A stretch of 25,188 nt of DNA from DAOUJI01 sp034422875 (GTDB taxonomy: Bacteria; Chloroflexota; Dehalococcoidia; Lucifugimonadales; JAGWBF01): contig DAOUJI010000005.1 in assembly GCA_034422875.1 (NCBI GenBank), positions 1-25,188 of the forward strand, in the 5' to 3' direction. The position numbers were made by a program, and so were the translations under genes. Below are positions 6,619 through 13,796 of the stretch, piece after piece (positions within the stretch are counted from its first letter, which is position 1; each line of letters starts with the position of its first letter). Below the pieces are notes generated by a model, which searched no databases, was not told where the DNA came from, and worked only from the letters and a program-made list of their open reading frames with translations.

Positions 6619-7419
6619 TCAGACCATCTCGTGAAGCGGTGAAAAAAACCCATCTGAAAAGCCGTAGGCAAGCAGTGCAGCCAATGCCAGGACTGACACT
6701 TCGGCAACCTCGTTAACCGCGCCGTATACATCCCCCGTGACTCCGCCGAGCAGCTTCGATGCCCACGCTCCTATAGCCCATGCGACCGCCGTCGCTGTGG
6801 CTAACAGCGCCAGTCCCGACGGCCCAGTCAACGCAACTACGATGACCAGAGTCGCTAACAGGCCGCCTGCGAGTTGCAGACGACCTCCTCTCGTTAAGAA
6901 TGGAGTTCCCAGCCCCGGGCGTCTGATGTAGGGGAAGAGTTCCATCGCCAACAGCATCGCCCAGCGGGACAGACACGGGAAAACCAATATCACCCAAAAG
7001 CGTGCAGTCGGCGCTAAAGCCATGATGGCAGCGACCTTTAGCAGCATTATGCTGACTACCCCCACAACGGCGAAGGCGCCCACGTGAGAGTCACGGAGAA
7101 TATTAAGACGTCTGTCCCTGTCAAAACCCCCGAGCAGCGCGTCGCAACAGTCCATGAACCCGTCCAAATGCAGAGCGCGGGTCAACACCGCCAATATCAC
7201 CGTCAATATGGCTGCCGACAGCAACGGTGGAAACTGTGGGAAGTCCTGGGTGAAAAGCGGATATCCGGAATGCATCGCAAGGTCTATAGCCGCCAGAATC
7301 GCACCCAAGAGCAGTCCGGCCACTGGGAACCAAGCTCGAGCCGTCGCCAGTCCCCCAGCGTCCCTTGGCGCAACTGGCAGAATCGTGAGAAAGCCAACAG
7401 CAGACCGCAGTCCGGTCAC
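6619..7419 (-). CDS. cobS: Adenosylcobinamide-GDP ribazoletransferase (cobalamin synthase)
   Basis: The 266-aa multi-pass membrane protein has the CobS opening SAVGFLTILPV and the acidic catalytic motif HLDGFMDCCDALLGGFDRDR, where Asp residues bind magnesium. Further motifs are ILRDSHVGAFAV and, near the C-terminus, GGVTGDVYGAVNEVAE. It joins alpha-ribazole (phosphate) to adenosylcobinamide-GDP at the membrane. The start is GTG (7419), overlapping the cobT stop as GTGA. It is flanked by cobT, which supplies the alpha-ribazole phosphate, and cbiB, which supplies the corrinoid. Confidence 0.93.
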   Translation of the reverse strand: MTGLRSAVGFLTILPVAPRDAGGLATARAWFPVAGLLLGAILAAIDLAMHSGYPLFTQDFPQFPPLLSAAILTVILAVLTRALHLDGFMDCCDALLGGFDRDRRLNILRDSHVGAFAVVGVVSIMLLKVAAIMALAPTARFWVILVFPCLSRWAMLLAMELFPYIRRPGLGTPFLTRGGRLQLAGGLLATLVIVVALTGPSGLALLATATAVAWAIGAWASKLLGGVTGDVYGAVNEVAEVSVLALAALLAYGFSDGFFSPLHEMV

Positions 7420-8516
7420 CGGTCTGCCCCTTGGTCAGAGCTGGCGTCGGCTTCCCGATCGGACACTCCCGCCTCGGAAAAGGTCGCCATCTCAGACAGG
7501 CATGCCGCTGCCGCCTCTACGATCGGCATGGCCAATGCCGCCCCGGTGCCTTCTCCGAGGCGCATGCCCAAGTCCAGAAGCGGTGTCAATTCCAGGGTCG
7601 CCAACGCAGCCCGGTGTCCCCGCTCCGCTGACATGTGAGAGGCAATCATGTAGTCCCGAGAGGATGGGCACAGGGCATGCGCGACCAGCGCCGCCGCACC
7701 GGATATGAAGCCGTCCACCACTACGGGCCGTCGCATCATCGACGTGCCGAGGACAACGCCCGCCAACACACCGATTTCAAAACCGCCGACTTTCGCTAGT
7801 AGGTCCAGTCCGTCCATGGGGTTGGGTGCATTGATCTCCAACGAGGCCTTTACTATCTCGGCCTTGTGCCGAAGCTCCTCGGCCGTGCGTCCCGTGCCTT
7901 CTCCCGTGGTCTCCTCAGGTGAAACGCCTGTTACGGCGGCAGTGATGGCGCTCGATGGAGTGGTGTTTCCGATGCCCATATCTCCGGTGGCAATCAGGTC
8001 GACTCCGGACTCTATGACCTCCACAGCCAAGTTTATTCCTGCCTCTACGCATTCCTCCGCTTGCTCCCGAGACATGGCAGGACCTCGGCTGATGTCCGCA
8101 GTGCCACGCCCTATCTTCAACTCCCGCAGATCCGGGTGGCGAGGAAGGTCGGCAGCCACTCCAGCGTCAACGATGATTTGCCGTATGCCCAGACGTCGGC
8201 ACATTACGCTGATGGCGGCTCCGCCCGAGAGGAAGTTCATCACCATCTGAGCCGTGACCTCTTGTGGGTAGCCGGTGACGCCCTGAGCCACTACACCGTG
8301 ATCACCCGCCGCTACAATCACGGCCTTGCCTCGAATCTCTGGTCGCTCCGTACCGAAGATGCCCGCTAGCCGAACGGAAACCTCTTCCAGCCGTCCCAAG
8401 ATGCCCGGAGGCTTGGTCAGATCGAGCTGTCGGGCCTCGGCGCGGCTCACGGCCGCATAGTCTGCTGGGCGAATCCGCCCGATGGCCTGGGAAACGGTTG
8501 TATGTGACGCGCTCAT
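7416..8516 (-). CDS. cobT: Nicotinate-nucleotide-dimethylbenzimidazole phosphoribosyltransferase
   Basis: The 366-aa protein has the CobT motifs LTKPPGILGRLE near the N-terminus, VIVAAGDHGVVAQGV, the substrate segment TGDMGIGNTTPSSAI, and the catalytic glutamate in MRLGEGTGAALAM (Glu322). It transfers ribose phosphate from nicotinate mononucleotide to a lower-ligand base to make alpha-ribazole-5'-phosphate. It starts at an ATG 4 nt after the cobO stop and ends overlapping cobS. No gene for making dimethylbenzimidazole (bluB or bza) is in the window, so the base may be made elsewhere or scavenged. Confidence 0.95.
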   Translation of the reverse strand: MSASHTTVSQAIGRIRPADYAAVSRAEARQLDLTKPPGILGRLEEVSVRLAGIFGTERPEIRGKAVIVAAGDHGVVAQGVTGYPQEVTAQMVMNFLSGGAAISVMCRRLGIRQIIVDAGVAADLPRHPDLRELKIGRGTADISRGPAMSREQAEECVEAGINLAVEVIESGVDLIATGDMGIGNTTPSSAITAAVTGVSPEETTGEGTGRTAEELRHKAEIVKASLEINAPNPMDGLDLLAKVGGFEIGVLAGVVLGTSMMRRPVVVDGFISGAAALVAHALCPSSRDYMIASHMSAERGHRAALATLELTPLLDLGMRLGEGTGAALAMPIVEAAAACLSEMATFSEAGVSDREADASSDQGADR

Positions 8517-8520
8517 GTCC

Positions 8521-9087
8521 CTAAAACTCCAGTCCGGGCTGCGCTCTGATGCCCTGCTCGTGGTAAGGATGTTTAATCTTCCGCATCTCTGTGACCAGGT
8601 CGGCGAACTCGATCAGCTCTTCAGGCGCGTAGCGCCCCGTGATGATCACATGTAGCATTTCAGGCTTTTGCTTAAGGGTGTCGATAGCGTCCTGCACTGG
8701 AATCCAGCCATAGTGGAGCGGGTATGTGAACTCGTCCAGGACAATGATGTCGTGGTCCCCGGACATTATCGCCTTACGGCAGATTTCCCATTGTTGCCGA
8801 GCCAATTCCTCAGTTGTGGCCATATCCTTGCTCAGCCAGGTAAAGCCGTCACCCAGGGCGCTCCAGGGAATCTCAAGCCGGTCGGCGGCGCGGCTCTCGC
8901 CGAACCGGGCGCCAGTGTGTTTCAAGAACTGGAACACCTCCACTTTCATGTTCCGTCCCCAAGCGCGGAACAGCACTCCCAGAGCGGCGGTGGTTTTCCC
9001 TTTTCCTTCTCCGGTGTTGACCACGACCAATCCCTTTTTGATTCGTGGGCCCTTGATTGGACGATGTTCTGCGGAATGGTTGGCCAT
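8521..9087 (-). CDS. cobO: Corrinoid adenosyltransferase (CobA/CobO/BtuR family)
   Basis: The 188-aa product has the P-loop NTGEGKGKTTAALG (24-37) and the family motifs VFQFLK, VLDEFTYPLHYGWI, VIITGRYAPEELIEFADLVTE near the end, and a C-terminal KHPYHEQGI. It transfers adenosyl from ATP to the reduced cobalt of corrinoids. I choose ATG 9087, five bases after a perfect GGAGG, over GTG 9093, which abuts it. The gene sits 30 nt after btuD, linking imported corrinoid directly to adenosylation and loop assembly. Confidence 0.94.
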   Translation of the reverse strand: MANHSAEHRPIKGPRIKKGLVVVNTGEGKGKTTAALGVLFRAWGRNMKVEVFQFLKHTGARFGESRAADRLEIPWSALGDGFTWLSKDMATTEELARQQWEICRKAIMSGDHDIIVLDEFTYPLHYGWIPVQDAIDTLKQKPEMLHVIITGRYAPEELIEFADLVTEMRKIKHPYHEQGIRAQPGLEF

Positions 9088-9117
9088 ATCCACCTCCGTC
9101 TAGTTCTTACCATGGGA

Positions 9118-9918
9118 TCAATCTGCAGGTCCTATGAGCCATACCTGGGGACAACCCGTGATCGGGTCTAATTGCACATCAGTTTCCACCCCGAAAACTT
9201 CTCGGAAGTTGTCGGGCGTAAGCACGTCGACAGGCTTTCCCTCAGCCACGATGGAGCCTTCTGACAACATCGCCAACCGGTCGCAATATCGGCCCGCAAG
9301 AGATACGTCATGCAGAGCCGCTACGATTGACACTGAACGGTCGGCTGACTCAGCCCTTAGCGTCTCCATCATTGACAGTCGGTGCTTCAAATCAAGACTG
9401 GACGAAGGCTCGTCCAGCAGTATGACTCCCGCCTCCTGGGCTATCGCCCGGGCAAGGACAACACGCTGCCTCTCCCCACCTGACAGCCGGTCCAGTTGCC
9501 GGCTCTCGAACCTGGCGGTGTCGGTGCGAGCCATCGCTTCTCGGGCAATCTTTCGGTCGCGCTTACCCTCCAGTTCAAACCTGCCCAGGTGGGTATACCG
9601 CCCCATCAGCACCGTTTCCAAGGCCGTGAACGGGTGCGCGGCGTAGTCCTGGGGCATGAATGCGATCCGTCGTGCCCGTTCGGCGGCATTCAAGTTCTTA
9701 AGTGGGACGGCGCCAAGCATGACCTGTCCGGCGTCCGGGCGGAGCAGCCCGGCCAACACACGCAACAGCGTGGTCTTCCCTGCTCCGTTAGGACCGATGA
9801 GGCCCACAAGCTCACCGGGCCGTGTCTCGAAAGAGACACCCTTTAGCGCCTCTGTTGCGCCCAGGTTCACATGCACTTCATGTGTGGCAAGAATCTCATG
9901 GGTGACTCGTAAGACCAC
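9118..9918 (-). CDS. btuD: Corrinoid ABC transporter ATP-binding protein
   Basis: The 266-aa ATPase has Walker A GPNGAGKTT (42-50), Q-loop FMPQD, ABC signature LSGGERQR (145-152), Walker B VILLDEP (165-171) and an H-loop in AALHDVSLA. It is of the iron/B12 importer (FecE/BtuD) type and would power BtuC. The frame stays open upstream into btuF, but homology begins near the GTG at 9918, which has AAGGAG nine bases ahead and lies just after the btuF stop. B12 specificity is inferred from the riboswitch and the operon, since the family also imports siderophores. Confidence 0.88.
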   Translation of the reverse strand: MVLRVTHEILATHEVHVNLGATEALKGVSFETRPGELVGLIGPNGAGKTTLLRVLAGLLRPDAGQVMLGAVPLKNLNAAERARRIAFMPQDYAAHPFTALETVLMGRYTHLGRFELEGKRDRKIAREAMARTDTARFESRQLDRLSGGERQRVVLARAIAQEAGVILLDEPSSSLDLKHRLSMMETLRAESADRSVSIVAALHDVSLAGRYCDRLAMLSEGSIVAEGKPVDVLTPDNFREVFGVETDVQLDPITGCPQVWLIGPAD

Positions 9919-9922
9919 GGAG

Positions 9923-11152
9923 TCACTCTCCTTGATGCGGCTCGAAATCGGCGAACGTGACGTCGCTGAACCGGTCAGGGTAGAGCAACGAGGCGGTTTC
10001 CTCGATCCCACGCACGTTCCAGTGGGAAAGGGTGGTATATGTCTTCGAACCCACGACATAAATCTTGCTGTTGACCACAGCCGGCACCGCAACCAGTGCA
10101 GGATGGGCGAGCAGGTCGTCGCGCAGCGCGTCGCCTCCAGAGTCTCCGGACTGGGTTATCAGGATTACGTCCGGGTCGAAAGCGGCCACGGACTCGATGC
10201 TCACCTTCTGAATCCCTTCAAGGCCGTCACGATCCGCCGCATTGACGCCTCCGGCAGTCTCTATGATGCCGCCTACGGTGGTGCCGCTCCCCGGAACATA
10301 TATCTTCTCCGAGTAACGGGTGATGGAGATGACTGTGGGTCTGTCCGGGTGGCCCTGAGGCGGGACCCTCTCGGTCACCGTGGCCAGTCTCTCTTCAATC
10401 TCGGAGGCCAACTCCAGGGCGCGTTCTTCGACACCCAGCAAATAACCGACCAGCAGGATGTTGGGAATGTTGCCCTCGGACGAGTTTTCCAACGAGGGCC
10501 TCACCACAGGAATGCCCGCTTCCTTTATCAGGTCAACTATGTCGGCTTTGGTGAATTTCGAAGCGATGAACAGGTCAGGCTGTTGCGCCAGGACATTTTC
10601 CGCTCCCTTCTCGTAAATCGGGATGCCGGCCACCCAGTCAGCCACGTTGGAGTAGCTGTCGTTGCCGGTGAACTTCCCGACCGCGGCAATTCGTTCAGTG
10701 TCCACCAGCGACAGCACAATTTCGTCGTGGCCAAGGGAATAGGTGAGTATGCGCTGCGGCGGTTGGTCCAACCGCACCAGGCCCTCCGATGTCTCGACTT
10801 CCCTGGGCCAACCACGGTTGGACGCGTCGACGATCCCGGGAACGTCAGGATAGGGTGGAACCGGCGTGAGCGTCGGCTCCGGTGTCGGTGTAGGCGCGGG
10901 TGTAGCCGTGGGTTGCGGCGTTGCGGTTGGCAGCGGAGAGGGAGTGTCCGCCGGTATCGGCGTGGAGGTAGGAGCAGGTGTGTCCGTTGGGCTCGGAGTG
11001 GCGGCAGGAGCCTCCGGCTCCATAGTCGCGGTAGGATTGGGTGTGTTGGCGGGCTGCTCCGATGGACCGCAAGCCGCCGCCAGCGTCAAGGCTAATGCGA
11101 CTACAAATGCAAAGACGATGGGAATAGACCTGGCTCCCATTTTGTTGTCCAT
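9923..11152 (-). CDS. btuF: Corrinoid-binding lipoprotein of ABC importer
   Basis: The 409-aa lipoprotein has a signal peptide ending at lipobox LTLAAAC (Cys28), a long Pro/Thr/Ala spacer (about 30-92), and then a class III periplasmic binding fold. Features are PPQRILTYSLGHDEIVLSLV, AAVGKFTG, the two-lobe connecting helix around VGYLLGVEERALELAS, and IETAGGVNAA with SIESVAAFDPDVILI. It captures corrinoids for BtuCD. The length exceeds the usual 270-320 aa because of the spacer, which recurs in the zinc lipoprotein at the left edge. The ATG at 11152 has GGAGGGAG upstream with a 10-nt gap. Iron-siderophore binding is the alternative. Confidence 0.88.
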   Translation of the reverse strand: MDNKMGARSIPIVFAFVVALALTLAAACGPSEQPANTPNPTATMEPEAPAATPSPTDTPAPTSTPIPADTPSPLPTATPQPTATPAPTPTPEPTLTPVPPYPDVPGIVDASNRGWPREVETSEGLVRLDQPPQRILTYSLGHDEIVLSLVDTERIAAVGKFTGNDSYSNVADWVAGIPIYEKGAENVLAQQPDLFIASKFTKADIVDLIKEAGIPVVRPSLENSSEGNIPNILLVGYLLGVEERALELASEIEERLATVTERVPPQGHPDRPTVISITRYSEKIYVPGSGTTVGGIIETAGGVNAADRDGLEGIQKVSIESVAAFDPDVILITQSGDSGGDALRDDLLAHPALVAVPAVVNSKIYVVGSKTYTTLSHWNVRGIEETASLLYPDRFSDVTFADFEPHQGE

Positions 11153-11182
11153 ATCTTTTCGACTCCCTCCGTTGGAAACTGG

Positions 11183-12316
11183 TTAAAGGATTGAGGCCCG
11201 CGCCTTGTTGTGCGCCAGCAACATCAAGAAAAAGGGCGCTCCCACCAGAGCAGTGATTATGCCTACGCTCACCTCGGCGGGAGCGATCACTAGACGTGCT
11301 ATTGTGTCAGCCGCCAACAGGAATACCCCGCCGCCGATGGCGCTTAGAGGCACCAGCACACGGTGATCGGCTCCGATGACCAGCCGCAACGCGTGGGGAA
11401 CAACCAGTCCCACAAAAGCTATAGCGCCGGAAAACGCAACCGCCGCTCCGGTAATCAGGGAGGCGGCGAGCAACAACGAGTTTCTAGTCAAACCGACTCG
11501 CACGCCCAGCGAACGCGCCTCGTCGTCACTGACCATAAGAAGGTTCAGGTCGCGGGACATCACGATTGCCACGACTATACCCGCCAGGACGAAGGGCATT
11601 GAAAGTCGAACGTCGGCCCACAGCGTGGCGTCCAACCCGCCAGCCAGCCAGAAGAGCATCTCACGCTGGGCTTCCAGGTTTTCAGTGAACAGCACAATCG
11701 CGGAGATGATGGCGGCGATAAAGGCGCTCACGGCGACGCCAGCCAGCAGCAATGCCGCCATAGAGAATCGCCCGCCGACGGAAGCAACGGTGTACACCAG
11801 GACCAGGGCGCCGGCAGCTCCTGCAAAAGACATGGCGGGCAAGGCTAAAGAGAACGCTGCATGGGCCCCTATGGCGATGGAAACGACGGCGCCCAATGCC
11901 CCTCCCGTGGAGACCCCGATGATGCCCGGGTCAGCCATGGGGTTGCGGAACAGACCCTGCATCGCGGCGCCGACAATCAGAGCCAGGGTGATCCGGGGCA
12001 GTCTGACTGAGGAGACTATCGCCTCTTCGGTGTCCGAGGCGGCGGACTGGCCGATGCCCACCTGCTGCAGCATGATGTCCAGGGTGTGGGAGGCGGGAAT
12101 CGTGTAGGGCCCGAGGCCAGCAGCGGTCACCGCTAGAATGATGCCAAGGAACAGCAGAATCGCTGCTCCAGCGACAAGTTTAACGAGAACGGGAGAGTCG
12201 CCTAGAGCGAGAAAGCTGCGAAGCCAGCTCAAGTAGGAACGGGGCGCCGGCCCGCCAATATATGGCCTGTCCTCGTCGGAGCGCAGGTTGGGCGCCCCGG
12301 AATTCGCTGTATCCAA
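11183..12316 (-). CDS. btuC: Corrinoid ABC transporter permease with apparent 7-residue helix deletion
   Basis: The 377-aa FecCD/BtuC-type permease is the first gene after the riboswitch. Typical blocks are SVRLPRITLALIVGAA (104-118), MQGLFRNPMADPGIIGVSTG (119-138), GGRFSMAALLLAGVAVS, MLFWLAGGLD, LGVRVGLTR and the C-terminal AFVGLVVPHALRL. Family members have about seven residues (LAISGAV in E. coli BtuC) between VGAA and MQ; here the two motifs are contiguous, shortening a membrane helix. The start is TTG at 12316 with AGGGA upstream inside a hairpin. An unusual N-terminal extension of about 45 residues precedes the first membrane helix. Function may be impaired if the deletion is real. Confidence 0.88.
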   Translation of the reverse strand: MDTANSGAPNLRSDEDRPYIGGPAPRSYLSWLRSFLALGDSPVLVKLVAGAAILLFLGIILAVTAAGLGPYTIPASHTLDIMLQQVGIGQSAASDTEEAIVSSVRLPRITLALIVGAAMQGLFRNPMADPGIIGVSTGGALGAVVSIAIGAHAAFSLALPAMSFAGAAGALVLVYTVASVGGRFSMAALLLAGVAVSAFIAAIISAIVLFTENLEAQREMLFWLAGGLDATLWADVRLSMPFVLAGIVVAIVMSRDLNLLMVSDDEARSLGVRVGLTRNSLLLAASLITGAAVAFSGAIAFVGLVVPHALRLVIGADHRVLVPLSAIGGGVFLLAADTIARLVIAPAEVSVGIITALVGAPFFLMLLAHNKARASIL

Positions 12317-12322
12317 CAGAAA

Positions 12323-12350
12323 ATCCCTGTCGCTCTCGCACAGCAGGGAT
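12323..12350 (-). promoter_or_regulatory. Hairpin sequestering the btuC ribosome binding site
   Basis: On the minus strand ATCCCTG (12350-12344) can pair perfectly with CAGGGAT (12329-12323) across a 14-nt loop. The 3' arm contains AGGGA, the likely ribosome binding site for the TTG start at 12316. A second GC-rich hairpin lies just upstream (12370-12385: CCCCC, GTTGAC, GGGGG). With no long T run after either stem, translational control downstream of the riboswitch is the simplest reading. Confidence 0.5.
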
Positions 12351-12433
12351 GCTTGCTGGTAGTCCTCAACCCCCGTTGACGGGGGATATTCGGAACCTGA
12401 GCGCTCCCTGGGACGAAGAGCAACCGCTCAGCT

Positions 12434-12598
12434 CAGCCCGGCAGGTCTCCTGGCTCCCGGATCATCGCCTTTCCCGCGCCTTCCCATCCGACAAGGACAG
12501 TGGCTTCAGCGGGAGGCTACCCGGTCACAGTGCCGCCTCCGCAGCGGATTCACACCGCTTTCCCTAATTGGCGCCCGTTTATCGAGCGCACCGGGCTG
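12434..12598 (-). promoter_or_regulatory. Cobalamin riboswitch upstream of btuC operon
   Basis: The minus strand contains the B12 box AGCCAGGAGACCTGCC (12455-12440), the conserved GCCACTG core, and the segment AAAGCGGTGTGAATCCGC. An 8-bp closing stem P1 is formed by CAGCCCGG (12598-12591) and CCGGGCTG (12441-12434). These are hallmarks of the adenosylcobalamin-sensing riboswitch. It precedes the import and salvage operon, so high cobalamin should shut down btuC and the genes behind it. Confidence 0.93.
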
Positions 12599-12619
12599 GT
12601 TGGCCTAAATTATAGGCCG

Positions 12620-12648
12620 ATGCTAGCAGTGGTTTAATCCCATGTCAA
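12620..12648 (-). promoter_or_regulatory. Promoter of the minus-strand B12 operon
   Basis: A consensus -35 TTGACA (12648-12643) and a -10 TAGCAT (12625-12620) are separated by 17 bp on the minus strand, placing transcription start around 12612, just before the riboswitch. A TATAAT at 12614-12609 is another possible -10 but lies 28 bp from that -35. Confidence 0.55.
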
Positions 12649-12720
12649 CATCGGCCATCTCCGTTAAAGCTGATCTGAACGTGCATACGAATGGCCGCCG
12701 GTCCGAACCGATACAGTTGG

Positions 12721-12750
12721 TTGACAAAGCGACAAAACTCGACCTATACT
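12721..12750 (+). promoter_or_regulatory. Strong sigma70-type promoter of the cbiE-cobN operon
   Basis: TTGACA (12721-12726) and TATACT (12745-12750) are separated by 18 bp on the plus strand, close to the consensus. Transcription would start near 12757, upstream of the riboswitch. It is divergent from the promoter of the btuC operon about 75 bp away. Confidence 0.65.
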
Positions 12751-12757
12751 CGTTGCC

Positions 12758-12771
12758 GTCACTTCGGTGAC
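12758..12771 (+). promoter_or_regulatory. UUCG tetraloop hairpin at the 5' end of the transcript
   Basis: GTCAC-TTCG-GTGAC forms a 5-bp stem with an extra-stable UUCG tetraloop. It would be the first structure of the RNA from the promoter just upstream, and may stabilise the 5' end or separate the riboswitch from upstream sequence. Confidence 0.5.
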
Positions 12772-12799
12772 TGCGTTTCTTTAACAATCGAACGGCCCG

Positions 12800-12913
12800 C
12801 CCGGTGCGCCAGTATCGGCTATACAGGGGAAGGCGGTGAGATTCCGCCACGGTTGCGCCACTGTGAACGAGCGTTGGGACCCCCACGCTCGCAAGTCAGG
12901 AAACCTGTCCGGG
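12800..12913 (+). promoter_or_regulatory. Cobalamin riboswitch upstream of cbiE-cobN operon
   Basis: A second cobalamin aptamer lies on the plus strand. It has the B12 box AGTCAGGAAACCTGTC (12894-12909), the core GCCACTG (12857-12863), the GGCGGTGAGATTCCGCC hairpin (about 12832-12848), and a P1 stem of CCCGG (12800-12804) with CCGGG (12909-12913). It is more compact than the minus-strand copy. An intrinsic terminator about 70 nt downstream makes transcriptional control likely. Confidence 0.9.
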
Positions 12914-12978
12914 TAGAGGTGCTCTGCTTCTGCGCTTAACAGAACGGCCCTTTGGCGTTGTCCGCCAATCCGATAACA

Positions 12979-13020
12979 AAAACCCCCTGGCAGAAGTAGA
13001 GCCAGGGGGTTTTCTTATTT
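12979..13020 (+). terminator. Riboswitch-controlled intrinsic terminator
   Basis: A perfect 9-bp GC-rich stem (CCCCCTGGC at 12983-12991 and GCCAGGGGG at 13001-13009) is preceded by AAAAA and followed by a T-rich tract (TTTTCTTATTTT). It lies between the plus-strand cobalamin riboswitch and cbiE and is the likely expression platform: ligand-bound RNA would terminate here. Confidence 0.9.
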
Positions 13021-13100
13021 TCCCGGACCTAAGGTCTGGGCAGAAAAGGGCGATTCCAATCTCTGATTCCAGCCTCAACAAAAACAACTCTATAGCGGTA

Positions 13101-13772
13101 GTGGCAGTCGGCCCCGGCTGCGACGACATGCTTACGTTGCAGGGACGAGAAGCGTTGATCAACGCTGATCTGGTTCTTGGTTTTTCGACGGTTTTAGACG
13201 TGGTCAGACCTTGGCTTGCACATGCCGAAGTTCGTCCTATGACCTACCGGAATCAAGAAGAAGTCCTGGAGTATGCGGAAGGTCGGGTGCGAGACGGCAA
13301 GAGTTGCGTGGTTTGCTGCTGGGGAGACCTGACCGTCTCGGCCAGCGAACTGTTGGACCGCGTGCGCCGGCGTTTCTGCAGTGTGAAGCTCGTGCATGGT
13401 GTCAGTTCGGTCCAGGTGGCAATGTCCCGCGCCGGCATCTCGTTGGAAGACACTGTGTTTGTCACGCTCCACAAACGAACGAGCGACGTCGGAGAGCTTG
13501 AAGAGGCCTTCCACTATATCAACGAAGGACTCAGAAACGTTGTTTTGCTTCCCAGGCCTTTCGCCTTCATGCCCGCTGGAATCGCCAACGGACTTCTGGA
13601 TGCAGGGGTCCGAGGCGACTTGCCGGTAAAGGTCTATCAGAGGCTCACCTTTGAGGACGAGAAACGCTGGGCCGGCGTCCTGAGGGAATGCAGTGAGATC
13701 GCTGAAGAGTTCAGCGACCTGTCCATCATGGTCTTTCTATCCGGAAAGACCGTTCATTGTGAAGGAGACTGA
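13101..13772 (+). CDS. cbiE: Cobalt-precorrin-7 / precorrin-6Y C5-methyltransferase (CbiE-type)
   Basis: This SAM-dependent tetrapyrrole methylase of the CbiE type methylates C5 (with C15 handled by CbiT) of the corrin ring. Diagnostic parts are AVGPGCDDMLT at the N-terminus, VHGVSSVQVAMSRAG, VFVTLHKR, and LPRPFAFMPAGIANGLLDAG with YQRLTFEDEKRWAG. The usual GDP motif reads GDL here (75-77). The first canonical start is GTG 13101 (223 aa), which cuts off most of the first beta strand, and there is no ribosome binding site before it. The frame stays open upstream and encodes SIAVVAVGPG, so the true start may be a rare codon, for example ATC at 13059, eight bases after AGGG. No cbiT or other ring-methylation genes are nearby. 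Confidence 0.82.
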   Translation: MAVGPGCDDMLTLQGREALINADLVLGFSTVLDVVRPWLAHAEVRPMTYRNQEEVLEYAEGRVRDGKSCVVCCWGDLTVSASELLDRVRRRFCSVKLVHGVSSVQVAMSRAGISLEDTVFVTLHKRTSDVGELEEAFHYINEGLRNVVLLPRPFAFMPAGIANGLLDAGVRGDLPVKVYQRLTFEDEKRWAGVLRECSEIAEEFSDLSIMVFLSGKTVHCEGD

Positions 13773-13796
13773 CCTCAGAAACCGTTGGAACGAGTT

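Noticed and set aside
9919..10092. Longer btuD start within btuF.
   Set aside because: The extension overlaps the btuF coding region by more than 150 bp. ABC homology begins near GTG 9918, which has its own AAGGAG.
9656..11095. Plus-strand open frame of 479 codons.
   Set aside because: It is antisense to btuD and btuF, both strongly supported, is Arg-rich at its end because of the Pro/Thr linker of BtuF, and has no family motifs.
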